This document shows positions 7,688 to 16,343 of a DNA stretch of 42,636 bases, piece after piece. The stretch's first letter is position 1. Every line of letters begins with the position of its first letter. The position numbers and the translations under genes were made by a program. Source of the DNA: Prevotella sp. UBA3288 (GTDB lineage Bacteria > Bacteroidota > Bacteroidia > Bacteroidales > Bacteroidaceae); assembly GCA_002361655.1 (NCBI GenBank), contig DETM01000064.1:11168-53803 (forward strand), in the 5' to 3' direction. The notes below the pieces were generated by a model that worked only from the letters and a program-made list of their open reading frames with translations, made no database searches and had not been told where the DNA came from.

Positions 7688-7695
7688 CAAAGATA
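7688..7695 (-). promoter_or_regulatory. -7 box of the Rpn remnant
   Basis: TATCTTTG on the minus strand, about 37 bases before the ATG at 7651. The promoter appears intact although the gene is broken. The rest of 7652-7917 shows no gene. Confidence 0.55.
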
Positions 7696-7888
7696 CGAAA
7701 AAAAGAGAGATGTATGAAACTTCGTCATACACCTCTACGCAAAATTCTAACGGTTCTAACAGTCTATGACAGAGTCTGTGCCTTTTCCCGCCATCTCTTA
7801 ATTCCTCGTTTTTCCCCGTATTGCCTTTATTTTACGATAGTTCTGCGTTAATCTTCGAAAATTGCTTCTTTGTTACAACCTTTTTTCG

Positions 7889-7896
7889 TAATTTTG
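7889..7896 (+). promoter_or_regulatory. -7 box for slyD-aroC
   Basis: TAATTTTG fits the consensus, with a start expected near 7900 and a leader of about 18 bases. Confidence 0.65.
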
Positions 7897-7917
7897 TACC
7901 CAAATTAAATATCAGAC

Positions 7918-8499
7918 ATGACAATGGACAATAAAGAAAGTAAGTACATCAGCGTTAGTTACCAACTATTCACTATCGATGCCAATGGCGAAAAACATCT
8001 GGAGGAACAGACCGAGCAGGGGCGGCCATTCCGCTTTATCACAGGTTTCGGTTTCGCCCACGATGCCTTCGAACAACAATTAACAGGCCTGGAGCCGGGT
8101 GTCAAGTTCGACTTCACCCTTCAGCCGTCAGAGGCCTTTGGCGAATACTATGAGGAAGGTGTGCATAAGATGCCACGCGAAGACTTCGTTGTCGACGGCA
8201 AGTTTGACACCACCCACATCTATCCCGGTGCCATCATCACCCTGATGGGCAAAGACGACAAGCGGCTGATGGCGCGTGTGACGAAAATAGAAGACGACGG
8301 CGTGACACTCGATGCCAATCATCCGCTGGCAGGCAAGAGCCTACAGTTCTGTGGCGTGGTGCTGGAGAACCGTCCCGCCACCAACGAGGAAATCCAGACC
8401 CTGCTGAACCACATGAGCCATGAGTGCGGCGGCTGCGGTGGCTGCGGCGATGAAGGTTGTGAGGGTGGCTGCGAGGGTGGCTGCGGGCACTGCCATTAA
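7918..8499 (+). CDS. slyD: SlyD-like FKBP peptidyl-prolyl isomerase
   Basis: The 193-residue cytoplasmic protein belongs to the SlyD type of FKBP: a short FKBP domain interrupted by an insert-in-flap chaperone domain. Family features are the N-terminal ISVSYQLF strand, FITGFGFAHDAFEQQLTGLEPG, LQPSEAFGEYYEEGV and the closing LAGKSLQFCGVVLEN. It catalyses prolyl isomerisation and helps folding. The C-terminus is a metal-binding tail with nine Cys and three His in the last 28 residues (HECGGCGGCG to GCGHCH), comparable with the nickel-binding tail of E. coli SlyD. A second ATG two codons in (7924) is an alternative start. aroC follows after 54 bases. Confidence 0.9.
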   Translation: MTMDNKESKYISVSYQLFTIDANGEKHLEEQTEQGRPFRFITGFGFAHDAFEQQLTGLEPGVKFDFTLQPSEAFGEYYEEGVHKMPREDFVVDGKFDTTHIYPGAIITLMGKDDKRLMARVTKIEDDGVTLDANHPLAGKSLQFCGVVLENRPATNEEIQTLLNHMSHECGGCGGCGDEGCEGGCEGGCGHCH

Positions 8500-8553
8500 A
8501 ATGGGTCACTGCCATTTAAATATAAAAAAAGTAAATAACGGAGAATTGAGAGT

Positions 8554-9639
8554 ATGGGAAATACATTCGGACAACAGTTCACGCTGACCACCTTCGGTGA
8601 GAGCCATGGTGCAGCCATCGGCGGCGTCGTCGACGGCATGCCTGCGGGCATTGAGATAGACATGGACTTCATCCAGAGCGAACTGAACCGGCGGCGCCCC
8701 GGACAGAGCAAACTGACCACGTCGCGACAAGAACCGGATCAGGTGGAACTGCTCAGCGGAGTCTTCGAAGGCCGGTCTACCGGCTGTCCCATCGGTTTCA
8801 TCGTGCGCAACCAGAACCAGCACTCGCAGGACTATGAGAACCTGCGCCCACTGTTTCGTCCCTCTCATGCCGACTTTACATATGATTATAAATATGGTAC
8901 GCGCGACCATCGTGGTGGCGGTCGCTCGTCGGCACGCATCACCATCAGCCGTGTCGTGGCCGGTGCACTGGCAAAACTGGTACTACGCCAACAGGGCATC
9001 ACCATTCAGGCCTACACCTCACAGGTAGGCACCATCGCCCTGGAACGCGACTATCACCTTTATGACCTAAGTCAGACGGAGACCAACGCTGTGCGCTGTC
9101 CCGATGCCGAGAAGGCCGCCCAGATGGCTTCACTCATCGAACAGGTCAAGTCCGAAGGCGACACCATCGGCGGAGTGATTACCTGCGTGGTCAAAGGGTG
9201 TCCCCCGGGCCTAGGCGAACCGGAATTTAGCAAACTCCATGCCCTGCTGGGCAGTGCCATGCTGAGCATCAACGCTGTGAAAGGCTTCGAATACGGCGAA
9301 GGCTTTGCCGGCGTCAGCCAACGCGGCTCACAGCAGAACGACATCTTCCGTCCTTCGGCAGACCCCTCACTTCCCATCACGACAGCCACTAACCATAGTG
9401 GAGGCATCCAAGGCGGCATCTCCAATGGCCAGGACATATACTTCCGTGTAGCCTTCAAACCGGTGGCCACCCTACTGAAAGAACAACTGACGGTCGACAA
9501 AGAAGGCCATGCCACCACATTTATCGCCCACGGTCGTCACGACCCCTGCGTCCTTCCACGTGCCGTTCCTGTGGTCGAAGCCATGGCCGCCATAGTGATT
9601 TTAGACAGCCTTTTGTGCTCTAAAACATATAAAATATAA
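8554..9639 (+). CDS. aroC: Chorismate synthase
   Basis: This FMN-dependent lyase converts 5-enolpyruvylshikimate-3-phosphate to chorismate, the last shikimate-pathway step. The 361-residue protein has normal length and the family signatures: FGESHG near the N-terminus, [37 protein letters not shown] with GRSSARIT, and [10 protein letters not shown] near the C-terminus, with the final [17 protein letters not shown]. It probably shares the slyD transcript. Confidence 0.96.
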   Translation: MGNTFGQQFTLTTFGESHGAAIGGVVDGMPAGIEIDMDFIQSELNRRRPGQSKLTTSRQEPDQVELLSGVFEGRSTGCPIGFIVRNQNQHSQDYENLRPLFRPSHADFTYDYKYGTRDHRGGGRSSARITISRVVAGALAKLVLRQQGITIQAYTSQVGTIALERDYHLYDLSQTETNAVRCPDAEKAAQMASLIEQVKSEGDTIGGVITCVVKGCPPGLGEPEFSKLHALLGSAMLSINAVKGFEYGEGFAGVSQRGSQQNDIFRPSADPSLPITTATNHSGGIQGGISNGQDIYFRVAFKPVATLLKEQLTVDKEGHATTFIAHGRHDPCVLPRAVPVVEAMAAIVILDSLLCSKTYKI

Positions 9640-9679
9640 AAAATATTCGCTAAAGATACAAAAAAAATTCAATAATTCC

Positions 9680-9710
9680 TTGGACGTTTTGATTATTTTT
9701 CGTATCTTTG
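9680..9710 (+). promoter_or_regulatory. Promoter of candidate small RNA
   Basis: TTGG at 9680-9683 and TATCTTTG at 9703-9710 form a -33/-7 pair with 19 bases between. The promoter points away from aroC into a 155-base gap before a convergent gene. Confidence 0.6.
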
Positions 9711-9713
9711 CAA

Positions 9714-9814
9714 CCGCTATCAAGGGTTTGTGAAAATCCTGATATGCTTTAGTTAAGTCTAGTTTAGTTTTTGTGTTGGTTGAGGGCTGCTGGTTGGCAG
9801 CCCTCAAATTTTTC
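9714..9814 (+). ncRNA. Candidate small RNA, about 100 nt
   Basis: A promoter at 9680-9710 is followed about 70 bases later by a strong terminator, with no reading frame between them (the one ATG is followed at once by a stop, ATGCTTTAG). The neighbouring genes converge on this interval, so the transcript cannot be a leader for either. It could act in trans, or as antisense to the 3' end of the AAA+ mRNA if termination leaks. No known family recognised. Confidence 0.5.
9781..9814 (+). terminator. Rho-independent terminator
   Basis: Perfect 10-bp stem TGAGGGCTGC (9781-9790) with GCAGCCCTCA (9797-9806), six-base loop, then aatttttc. Confidence 0.85.
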
Positions 9815-9864
9815 TCACTTTTTCTTTTCAGAACAAGAAAATCGACGGCACATCACATCAGTTG

Positions 9865-11535
9865 TTAAAACCCTATTTTCGTTCTCTGACGGGGAACCTC
9901 AATTGGTGAGATGTCTTCAGGAGTAAGTATCAACAGATCCTTTTTGTCCTTAGGCTGCTGATTGATACATCGTGTTGCGTGCTGGATATAGATACGCTCC
10001 AGTTGGTTGGCAACGAAGCGGGCGTTTCCCCATGTCTCTGAATTACGTACCTTGTAAGCCTGTGTCAACATGTCACTATACTTTTCCCATGCCGTAGCAG
10101 TGAATTGGTAGCCGTAGTCCTGGATGCGACGTTGAGTGATGTCCAATAGTTCGTCAACGGTAAAGTCTGCGAACTCAAATCTGTTTGGAAAGCGCGACAG
10201 TAATCCGGGATTGGAGTCTAAGAGTTTCATCATCGGCTCTTTGTAACCACAAAGCACTACGGCAATGTCGCGTTGTGTCTCGTCGGCAAGGATATTCATC
10301 AGCAGTTGGATGACTAGTTTGCCGGGGTCGTTGTCGTTTTTGCCGTTCAGAAGGTAGGCTTCGTCAATCATGAGGACACCGCCTTTTGCCATATTCACAA
10401 CTTGTCGGACGGAACGCTCCTCGTCACCCCAAAGGGTTCCGATAAAGGTTCCTCGGTCGCATATCACGACGTGACCTTTTGACAGTGCACCTGCCTGATG
10501 CAGCAGCGAACCGAAAATTTTACAGACAGTAGTCTTTCCGGTACCAGGGTGTCCGAGGAAGACACTATGCAAGGATACCTCGTGCTGCTTACTGTTGGGA
10601 AACAACTCATGCATCATCTTGTTATAGTGGGTCAAAGCCACCATCTCATCCATGCGTCGCTTGATGTCGGAACACCCTACCAGCGTGTCTAACAACTCAC
10701 TCGGATTGTCGGTAGGGCGCAGTATTTTTACTTTTACGCTCAGTGTCTGGTTTTGCTCTATCTCGTCGTCGTGAAACAGATTGTTGTTCGTAGCCTCGTC
10801 ATTGGCGGAAACAGATGCGTCATCCTCTTTCTCCTCATTACTGGCATCCTCGTTGTCGGGTAGGATGTCATCTTCGGCGGGTAGCAATTCCATGTCCCCG
10901 TTAATGAATTCGTCCAGTAGTCGGTCTATCTCGTTCTCCTCTTCCATAAAGTACTTCCGTTCTACTGGCTTGCCGTCCATGTCTATTTTGTCATCCAGCG
11001 TACTATCAAGAGCAATGCGACAAATAGTACAGCCATCGAGTTTGATGTCTGAATTGACTGAGGCCCTTCGGTGTTTCAGGTCTTTAAAGCCGTCGAACAC
11101 CTTGATATGGTTCTTTTCCCACATCTCTTCCAAGTCCTCTGCATTCGTGATGGTAGCCTCTGTCAGTAGCACGCCATAGACATGGAGGTCATAGCGGCAC
11201 TGGTTCAGTCTTTTTTCCATGATCTTCATCGTTTCATTCAGTTTCCACACCATACTATCGCGTGGGTCGCAGCCACTACAGAACACGATAGGTTCCATAC
11301 CTTCCGACTCCGCGTATGTCGGCTGCTCATGGCGCTTGTAACTGTCCAGACACACTACAACCACATTCTCATTGTTGGCATAGACGTACACGTCCTTTCC
11401 CGTGAGGTAAGGCTCTACTCCAATCTTTGATTCTGAGTAAACGGCATAGTTTACTGCCATCGCCTCCATATGTTTCCAAATGGAAAACCTGTCTTGTCTC
11501 CTAAAATCCTTAATCAGTCTATTTGATTTCAACAT
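9865..11535 (-). CDS. AAA+ ATPase, CbbX/SpoVK-like, with novel N-terminus
   Basis: The 556-residue protein has one C-terminal AAA+ module of the CbbX/SpoVK kind: Walker A GHPGTGKTT (about 327), Walker B GGVLMIDEAY (about 388), an arginine-finger region LLSRFPNRF (about 445) and a C-terminal lid with NARFVANQLERI. CbbX remodels Rubisco; the substrate of this protein is unknown. The first 200 or so residues contain CSGCDP and GCTICRI and match nothing I recognise. An acidic linker (about 200-250, rich in Asp/Glu/Asn) joins the two halves. It stands alone, with a leader of about 330 bases. It is probably a cytoplasmic remodelling ATPase. The in-frame ATG for MEAMAVNYAV at about residue 23 is a possible later start. 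Confidence 0.75.
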   Translation of the reverse strand: MLKSNRLIKDFRRQDRFSIWKHMEAMAVNYAVYSESKIGVEPYLTGKDVYVYANNENVVVVCLDSYKRHEQPTYAESEGMEPIVFCSGCDPRDSMVWKLNETMKIMEKRLNQCRYDLHVYGVLLTEATITNAEDLEEMWEKNHIKVFDGFKDLKHRRASVNSDIKLDGCTICRIALDSTLDDKIDMDGKPVERKYFMEEENEIDRLLDEFINGDMELLPAEDDILPDNEDASNEEKEDDASVSANDEATNNNLFHDDEIEQNQTLSVKVKILRPTDNPSELLDTLVGCSDIKRRMDEMVALTHYNKMMHELFPNSKQHEVSLHSVFLGHPGTGKTTVCKIFGSLLHQAGALSKGHVVICDRGTFIGTLWGDEERSVRQVVNMAKGGVLMIDEAYLLNGKNDNDPGKLVIQLLMNILADETQRDIAVVLCGYKEPMMKLLDSNPGLLSRFPNRFEFADFTVDELLDITQRRIQDYGYQFTATAWEKYSDMLTQAYKVRNSETWGNARFVANQLERIYIQHATRCINQQPKDKKDLLILTPEDISPIEVPRQRTKIGF

Positions 11536-11576
11536 AATTCTTCACAAATAATAATAAACGAATAACACAATATTGT

Positions 11577-11870
11577 AAAACATCCCCTCTTCAGAGGGGG
11601 TACAAGAATAAAACAGACATAGTGCCAAAGCACCTGCCTGTGGTATCTATAGAGCCGTCTTTAAAGAAGACACTCTATCACAACTTCTGGCAAATTGTAG
11701 CAATCTGTCAAAGAACTCTTGCAAACGACAAGGTACAATCTTCCCGTCGATTCACGGACATGGTATCAACTTTGTCACTGAACCGCTCGACATCGGACTG
11801 ATTTCTTCGTCATTTCGTTCATTCTTTTTGCTACAATTTGTTTATTTTGTGATAGAATTATGATTATCGG
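11577..11870 (-). ncRNA. Structured leader or free RNA before the AAA+ gene
   Basis: Read on the minus strand, two perfect stems stack: 11847-11856 with 11674-11683 (10 bp) and 11828-11840 with 11691-11703 (13 bp), separated by small internal loops of 6 and 7 bases. They enclose about 124 bases. The fold begins about 14 bases after the expected transcription start. A GC-rich hairpin (11584-11599) follows, 49 bases before the AAA+ start codon. The only reading frames are very short (13-17 codons). The element could be an attenuating leader of the AAA+ gene or an independent RNA of about 290 bases. The remaining gap to 11959 shows nothing else. Confidence 0.45.
11584..11599 (-). terminator. Possible terminator or attenuator hairpin
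   Basis: CCCCTC/GAGGGG stem with a short loop. On the minus strand it is followed by atgtttta, a modest U-rich tail. It lies between the structured RNA and the AAA+ start codon. Confidence 0.4.
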
Positions 11871-11873
11871 CTG

Positions 11874-11881
11874 CAAAATTA
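11874..11881 (-). promoter_or_regulatory. -7 box upstream of AAA+ leader
   Basis: TAATTTTG on the minus strand, start expected near 11870, about 335 bases before the AAA+ start codon. Confidence 0.55.
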
Positions 11882-11959
11882 AACGATTCTTTCGATTCCG
11901 CCAAATGTTTTCGCCTATTTTTCAGAAATATTTTTTGTGGTAAGCCGCCGGAACGCCTC

Positions 11960-13012
11960 CTAACGCGCATTTATTTTGTATTTTTCATACCGCTCACAGA
12001 TTAACTCAACATAGTTGGCGGTCTCGGTACCACGTACATACCCCCATTTCACAAGAGGGTCCTGATAGTAGCGCGGTTCGCTAAGGCGAAGGATATACAT
12101 CCGCACATCGCGCCAGGAATGAGGGTCTCGACCGTCATGCTCCGCCAGCCGCATGGCATCGCGCAGATGGTTCAGTCCGCAGTTGTAGGCCGCCATCGTC
12201 AGGTTCTGGCGCTCCGACCGGTCGCTAACAGCCCTAAGTTGCCCTTCCAGTTCTTTCAGATAGCGCGTGCCGGCCTCAATGTTAGCCTCCGGGTCGTTGA
12301 GTTTCTGACGCGGAAGCCCCAGATGATCAGCCGTTTCTGGCATGATTTGCATGAGTCCCTGTGCTCCTGCAAAGGAGCGCGCCAAGGGGTCGAAGGTCGA
12401 TTCTTGATAGCACAGGGCGGCAATGAGCCGCCAGTCCCACCCTATCAGCCGTGCATAGCGTTTGAAGAGACCGTCATAGCGCGAGATGACGCCCTTCGAC
12501 ATCATGGGGGCGAAGACCTTTCTTGCAACACGTCTGTAAGTTAGCCACTCATGTTCTACATTTCTTGTCTCTGCCAGCATCGACGGCTCGTACCAGTCGG
12601 CAAGTGCCTGAGCCAGCATAGGCTTTCCCTTGCCCACGGCCCAGCCCGTCTGCATCGTGTCAGCATCCAGTCTGATAAAGGCCAGGTCAGCATCGTCGGC
12701 TGCCATCCGACTCAGCAGTTCCGACGTGTCACGACACACCTCTACACGCAGTTTCACACCCAGTGTGCCAGCAAACCGTTCCGCCAACAGATACTGAACA
12801 CCCAGATGGCGACCGCCGAAATCATAATAGGTGTCTGGACCCGAGAGCGTCAGTCCTATCAGTTCACCCGCCTGCTGGATGTCTGTCAGGTCGAAAACAC
12901 CCGTGTCTTCTGTCGCTTGGCCCCAAGGTACTGGTGTCTCCTTATGCCTGTAGCACGAAACAAGGAGGAGCACAGATAGAATAATTATGCCAAATCGTTT
13001 CAATTTCGTCAC
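11960..13012 (-). CDS. MltF-like lytic transglycosylase lipoprotein
   Basis: The 350-residue protein starts with a lipoprotein signal ending LLLVSC. Next is a solute-binding-protein-like domain (about 40-165, with AGELIGLTL, YDFGGRHLGVQYLLAE and DDADLAFI), then an SLT domain with the catalytic Glu in CYQESTFDPLARS (about 204), GAQGLMQIMP, NIEAGTRYL and MAAYNCGLNHL. This is the MltF arrangement: an enzyme that cleaves peptidoglycan strands from the outer membrane side, with the N-terminal domain sensing muropeptides. The MltF family protein is longer in E. coli. The start codon is GTG at 13012, only about 7 bases after the predicted transcription start. Confidence 0.88.
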   Translation of the reverse strand: MTKLKRFGIIILSVLLLVSCYRHKETPVPWGQATEDTGVFDLTDIQQAGELIGLTLSGPDTYYDFGGRHLGVQYLLAERFAGTLGVKLRVEVCRDTSELLSRMAADDADLAFIRLDADTMQTGWAVGKGKPMLAQALADWYEPSMLAETRNVEHEWLTYRRVARKVFAPMMSKGVISRYDGLFKRYARLIGWDWRLIAALCYQESTFDPLARSFAGAQGLMQIMPETADHLGLPRQKLNDPEANIEAGTRYLKELEGQLRAVSDRSERQNLTMAAYNCGLNHLRDAMRLAEHDGRDPHSWRDVRMYILRLSEPRYYQDPLVKWGYVRGTETANYVELICERYEKYKINAR

Positions 13013-13022
13013 TTTTTCGGTG

Positions 13023-13030
13023 CAAAATTA
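13023..13030 (-). promoter_or_regulatory. -7 box of the mltF-like gene
   Basis: TAATTTTG on the minus strand. It is back to back with the hisG promoter; the two -33 regions overlap in a 40-base interval. Confidence 0.6.
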
Positions 13031-13039
13031 CGTAATTTA

Positions 13040-13070
13040 TTGCATATTCGGAAAAAAAAACGTAATTTTG
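13040..13070 (+). promoter_or_regulatory. hisGDC promoter
   Basis: TTG at 13040-13042 and TAATTTTG at 13063-13070 with a 20-base spacer. The leader to the hisG ATG is only about 23 bases, so there is no room for a histidine leader peptide or T-box. Confidence 0.65.
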
Positions 13071-13096
13071 CATCGATTTTCAAGATAATTAGACTT

Positions 13097-13948
13097 ATGC
13101 TTAGAATTGCAGTACAATCAAAAGGTCGTTTGTTCGACGATACCATGCAACTGCTCAATGAGGCAGACATCAAAGTAAGCGCAACGAAACGAACGCTGCT
13201 GGTAGAGGCCAAGAACTTCCCTCTGGAGGTACTCTATCTGCGCGATGACGATATCCCGCAGAGTGTGGCTACCGGCGTGGCCGATATCGGTGTTGTGGGT
13301 GAAAACGAATACGTGGAGCGTGGTGCCGAGGCCGATATTGTGTCGCGTCTGGGCTTCAGCCGCTGCCGGCTGTCGCTGGCCATCCCCAAAGAGATAGACT
13401 ATCACGGTTTGGCATGGTTCAATGGTAAGACCATCGCCACGTCGTATCCGGTCATCCTGAAGAAATTCCTGGCCGACAAGGGTATTTTGGCAGAGATACA
13501 CGTCATCACCGGCAGTGTAGAGATAAGCCCGGGCATCGGTCTAGCAGACGCTATCTTCGATATCGTCAGTAGCGGTTCGACACTCGTCAGCAACAATCTA
13601 CGCGAAGTGGAGGTGGTCATGCAGAGCGAGGCGCTGCTCATCGGCCATCCGGACATGAGCCAGGAGAAGCGCGACCTGCTCAACCAGTTGCTGTTCCGTT
13701 TTGAGGCCGTTCGCGAGGCCGAGGACAAGAAATATGTGCGGATGAATGTTCCCAAGGCCCGTCTGCAAGAGATTATCAATGTTCTGCCTGGTCTGAAGAG
13801 CCCGACCATCATCCCCTTGGCCGACGACGAGTGGTGCTCCGTACACACGGTGCTCGACCAGAAGCGCTTCTGGGAGATTATCGGACAACTGAAGGAACTA
13901 GGTGCCCAGGGCATTCTGGTCACTCCCATCGAAAAAATGATTCTATGA
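13097..13948 (+). CDS. hisG: ATP phosphoribosyltransferase, long form
   Basis: HisG joins ATP and PRPP in the first committed step of histidine synthesis. The 283-residue protein is the long form, which carries a C-terminal ACT-like domain (about 210-283, from VLPGLKSPTIIPLADDEWCSV) that binds histidine for feedback inhibition. Family motifs are the N-terminal LRIAVQSKGRLFD, GVADIGVVGENEYVE and DAIFDIVSSGSTLVSNNLREVE, the last holding the PRPP-binding region. The ATG at 13097 is used because upstream in-frame codons lie across the promoter. The stop overlaps the hisD start (ATGA). Confidence 0.96.
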   Translation: MLRIAVQSKGRLFDDTMQLLNEADIKVSATKRTLLVEAKNFPLEVLYLRDDDIPQSVATGVADIGVVGENEYVERGAEADIVSRLGFSRCRLSLAIPKEIDYHGLAWFNGKTIATSYPVILKKFLADKGILAEIHVITGSVEISPGIGLADAIFDIVSSGSTLVSNNLREVEVVMQSEALLIGHPDMSQEKRDLLNQLLFRFEAVREAEDKKYVRMNVPKARLQEIINVLPGLKSPTIIPLADDEWCSVHTVLDQKRFWEIIGQLKELGAQGILVTPIEKMIL

Positions 13949-15225
13949 AGATTATCAGATATCCAAGCAAAGAGCAGTGGGCTGAAATCTGTCAACGCCC
14001 ACATCTCGACGTCACACAGTTGCAGCATACAGTCAGCACCGTACTGTCCGACATCCGCAAGCGTGGCGACCAGGCCGTCATCGACTACGAGAGCCGCTTC
14101 GACCACTGTACACTGACCTCGCTGACAGTCAGCGAACAGGAGATCGACGAGGCAGAACGGAAGGTAAACGACAATCTGAAAGCGGCCATCGCGCTGGCTC
14201 ACGACAACATATACCGCTTCCACGACTCACAGCGGTTCGAGGGACAGCATGTGGAGACCCGTCCGGGCGTGGTGTGCTGGCAGAAGAGTGTAGCCATCGA
14301 GAAAGTGGGCCTCTACATCCCCGGCGGCACAGCGCCGCTCTTCTCGACGGTGCTCATGCTAGCCACACCGGCCAAGATTGCCGGATGCCGCGAGATTGTG
14401 CTCTGCACACCACCCAACAGCGAAGGCAAAGTCCATCCCGCAATTCTAGTGGCGGCACGCATCGCCGGCGTTAGTCGTATCTTCAAGGCGGGAGGCGTAC
14501 AGGCCATCGGCGCCCTGGCCTACGGCACAGAGTCAGTGCCCAAAGTCTACAAGATTTTCGGCCCCGGCAACCAGTATGTGATGGCGGCCAAACAACAAGT
14601 GGCTATCGGCGATGTGGCTATCGACATGCCTGCCGGGCCAAGCGAGGTGTGCGTACTGGCCGACGAGACGGCCAATGCGGCTTTCGTGGCCGCCGACCTG
14701 CTCTCACAGGCCGAGCACGGTATCGACTCGCAGGTGATGCTGGTCACCACATCTGAACAGATACTAAGCGAGGTGCAGCGAGAGGTAGAACGTCAGTTGG
14801 CCGTTTTGCCACGCAAGGACATCGCCGCACGCGCACTGGACAATAGCCGGCTGGTGCTTGTCGCATCGGCCGATGAGATGATGGCCCTGTCGAACACTTA
14901 TGCGCCCGAACATCTTATTATACAGACGAAGAACTACGACGAGATGGCAGAACAGGTGGTCAATGCCGGAAGCGTCTTCCTCGGTCCCTACGCCTGCGAG
15001 AGTGCTGGCGACTATGCCAGCGGTACCAACCACACGCTGCCCACTCACGGTTATGCAACAGCCTACAGCGGTGTCAACCTAGACAGTTACTGCCGTAAGA
15101 TTACCTTCCAGCACCTCTCTGCCGAAGGTATCCGGCACATCGGGCCGGCCGTCGAACAGATGGCTGCCGCCGAACAACTGGATGCCCACAAGAACGCAAT
15201 GACCATCAGAATACAATCGTTATGA
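13945..15225 (+). CDS. hisD: Histidinol dehydrogenase
   Basis: This NAD-dependent, zinc-requiring enzyme oxidises histidinol to histidine in two steps. The 426-residue protein shows [61 protein letters not shown] (zinc and active-site His region) and [11 protein letters not shown]. The ATG at 13945 overlaps the hisG stop, giving [12 protein letters not shown], the usual start. hisC overlaps by four bases at the other end, so hisGDC is translationally coupled. Confidence 0.96.
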   Translation: MKIIRYPSKEQWAEICQRPHLDVTQLQHTVSTVLSDIRKRGDQAVIDYESRFDHCTLTSLTVSEQEIDEAERKVNDNLKAAIALAHDNIYRFHDSQRFEGQHVETRPGVVCWQKSVAIEKVGLYIPGGTAPLFSTVLMLATPAKIAGCREIVLCTPPNSEGKVHPAILVAARIAGVSRIFKAGGVQAIGALAYGTESVPKVYKIFGPGNQYVMAAKQQVAIGDVAIDMPAGPSEVCVLADETANAAFVAADLLSQAEHGIDSQVMLVTTSEQILSEVQREVERQLAVLPRKDIAARALDNSRLVLVASADEMMALSNTYAPEHLIIQTKNYDEMAEQVVNAGSVFLGPYACESAGDYASGTNHTLPTHGYATAYSGVNLDSYCRKITFQHLSAEGIRHIGPAVEQMAAAEQLDAHKNAMTIRIQSL

Positions 15226-16262
15226 AGTCACTGAAAGAACTGACACGTCCGAATATCTGGAACCTGGCTCCCTACTCTTGTGCACGCAACGAGTTCTCGG
15301 GCACCACAGCAAGCGTGTTTCTCGATGCCAACGAAAATCCTTTTGGCGAGGGGCTCAACCGCTATCCAGACCCCCTGCAGGTAGAACTGAAGGAGAAAAT
15401 CAAACAGGTGAAAGGCATACCTGCCGAATACACCTTCGTGGGCAACGGCAGCGACGAGGCCATCGACTTGATGTATCGATGCTTCTGCGAACCTAGGGTT
15501 GACAACGTGGTGGCCATCGAGCCCACCTACGGCATGTACAAGGTGTGTGCCGACGTCAACGATGTGGTCTACCGGCCAGTGCTGCTCGACGATCACTACC
15601 AGATGAGTGCCGACCGCGTACTGGCAGCCTGCGACGACCACACCAAACTGATCTGGATATGCAGCCCCAACAACCCCACGGGCAACGACATCGACCGCGA
15701 AGAGGTACTGAAAGTCATCGACGGCTTTCAGGGCATCGTCATTGTCGACGAGGCCTATAGCGACTTCTCGCGCCAGCGCCCGCTGCGCTTCGAACTGCCA
15801 CGCCACCCCAATCTCGTCGTGCTCAACACGCTGAGTAAAGCATGGGCATCGGCCGCCATCCGGCTGGGAATGGCCTTCGCCGCACCCGATATCATCAATA
15901 TACTCAACAAGGTGAAATATCCATACAATATCAACCTGCTCTCGCAGCAACAAGCCGTCAAGGTGCTCAGCGACCCCTTTGAGGTGGACCGGTGGATACA
16001 AATCATACTACAGGAGCGCACACGCACCATCGAAGCCTTCGCACAACTGGACATCTGCCAGCAGGTGTTCCCATCAGATGCCAACTTCTTTCTCGCCAGA
16101 GTCAACGACGCTCAAGGCATCTACGACTATCTGGTCAAAAAGGGCATCATCGTCAGAAACCGCACTCGCGTGCAACTCTGCCACAACTGTCTGCGTATCA
16201 CCATCGGTACACGCAACGAAAACAACGACCTCATCGGAGCACTACGCACATACGGCAAGTAG
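15222..16262 (+). CDS. hisC: Histidinol-phosphate aminotransferase
   Basis: This PLP-dependent class I/II aminotransferase exchanges imidazole-acetol phosphate and histidinol phosphate. The 346-residue protein has [52 protein letters not shown] and the Schiff-base Lys206 in [16 protein letters not shown], then the C-terminal [20 protein letters not shown]. It is the last gene of the cluster. In many Bacteroidales hisB follows here, but in this window the next gene is clpC. Confidence 0.95.
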   Translation: MKSLKELTRPNIWNLAPYSCARNEFSGTTASVFLDANENPFGEGLNRYPDPLQVELKEKIKQVKGIPAEYTFVGNGSDEAIDLMYRCFCEPRVDNVVAIEPTYGMYKVCADVNDVVYRPVLLDDHYQMSADRVLAACDDHTKLIWICSPNNPTGNDIDREEVLKVIDGFQGIVIVDEAYSDFSRQRPLRFELPRHPNLVVLNTLSKAWASAAIRLGMAFAAPDIINILNKVKYPYNINLLSQQQAVKVLSDPFEVDRWIQIILQERTRTIEAFAQLDICQQVFPSDANFFLARVNDAQGIYDYLVKKGIIVRNRTRVQLCHNCLRITIGTRNENNDLIGALRTYGK

Positions 16263-16289
16263 GCGGCAGAGTACATATATTTATTTTTT

Positions 16290-16305
16290 TGGCACGCCTT
16301 TTGCT
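16290..16305 (+). promoter_or_regulatory. Sigma-54 promoter of clpC
   Basis: TGGCAC (16290-16295), five bases, then TTGCT (16301-16305) is an exact match to the -24/-12 consensus TGGCAC-N5-TTGCW. The invariant GG (16291-16292) and GC (16303-16304) are ten bases apart, as required. The start of transcription would be near 16316, 28 bases before the clpC ATG. Activation would need an enhancer-binding protein. No clear TAnnTTTG box with correct spacing competes here. Confidence 0.75.
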
Positions 16306-16343
16306 CTTATACTTTCGTAAACGTAACAATAGAAAGGAAGCGA

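Noticed and set aside
13402..14223. Minus-strand ORF across hisG/hisD
   Set aside because: Antisense of both conserved genes, no promoter.
15228..16001. Minus-strand ORF opposite hisC
   Set aside because: Shadow frame of the aminotransferase; low-complexity His/Val/Asp pattern expected from reverse reading.
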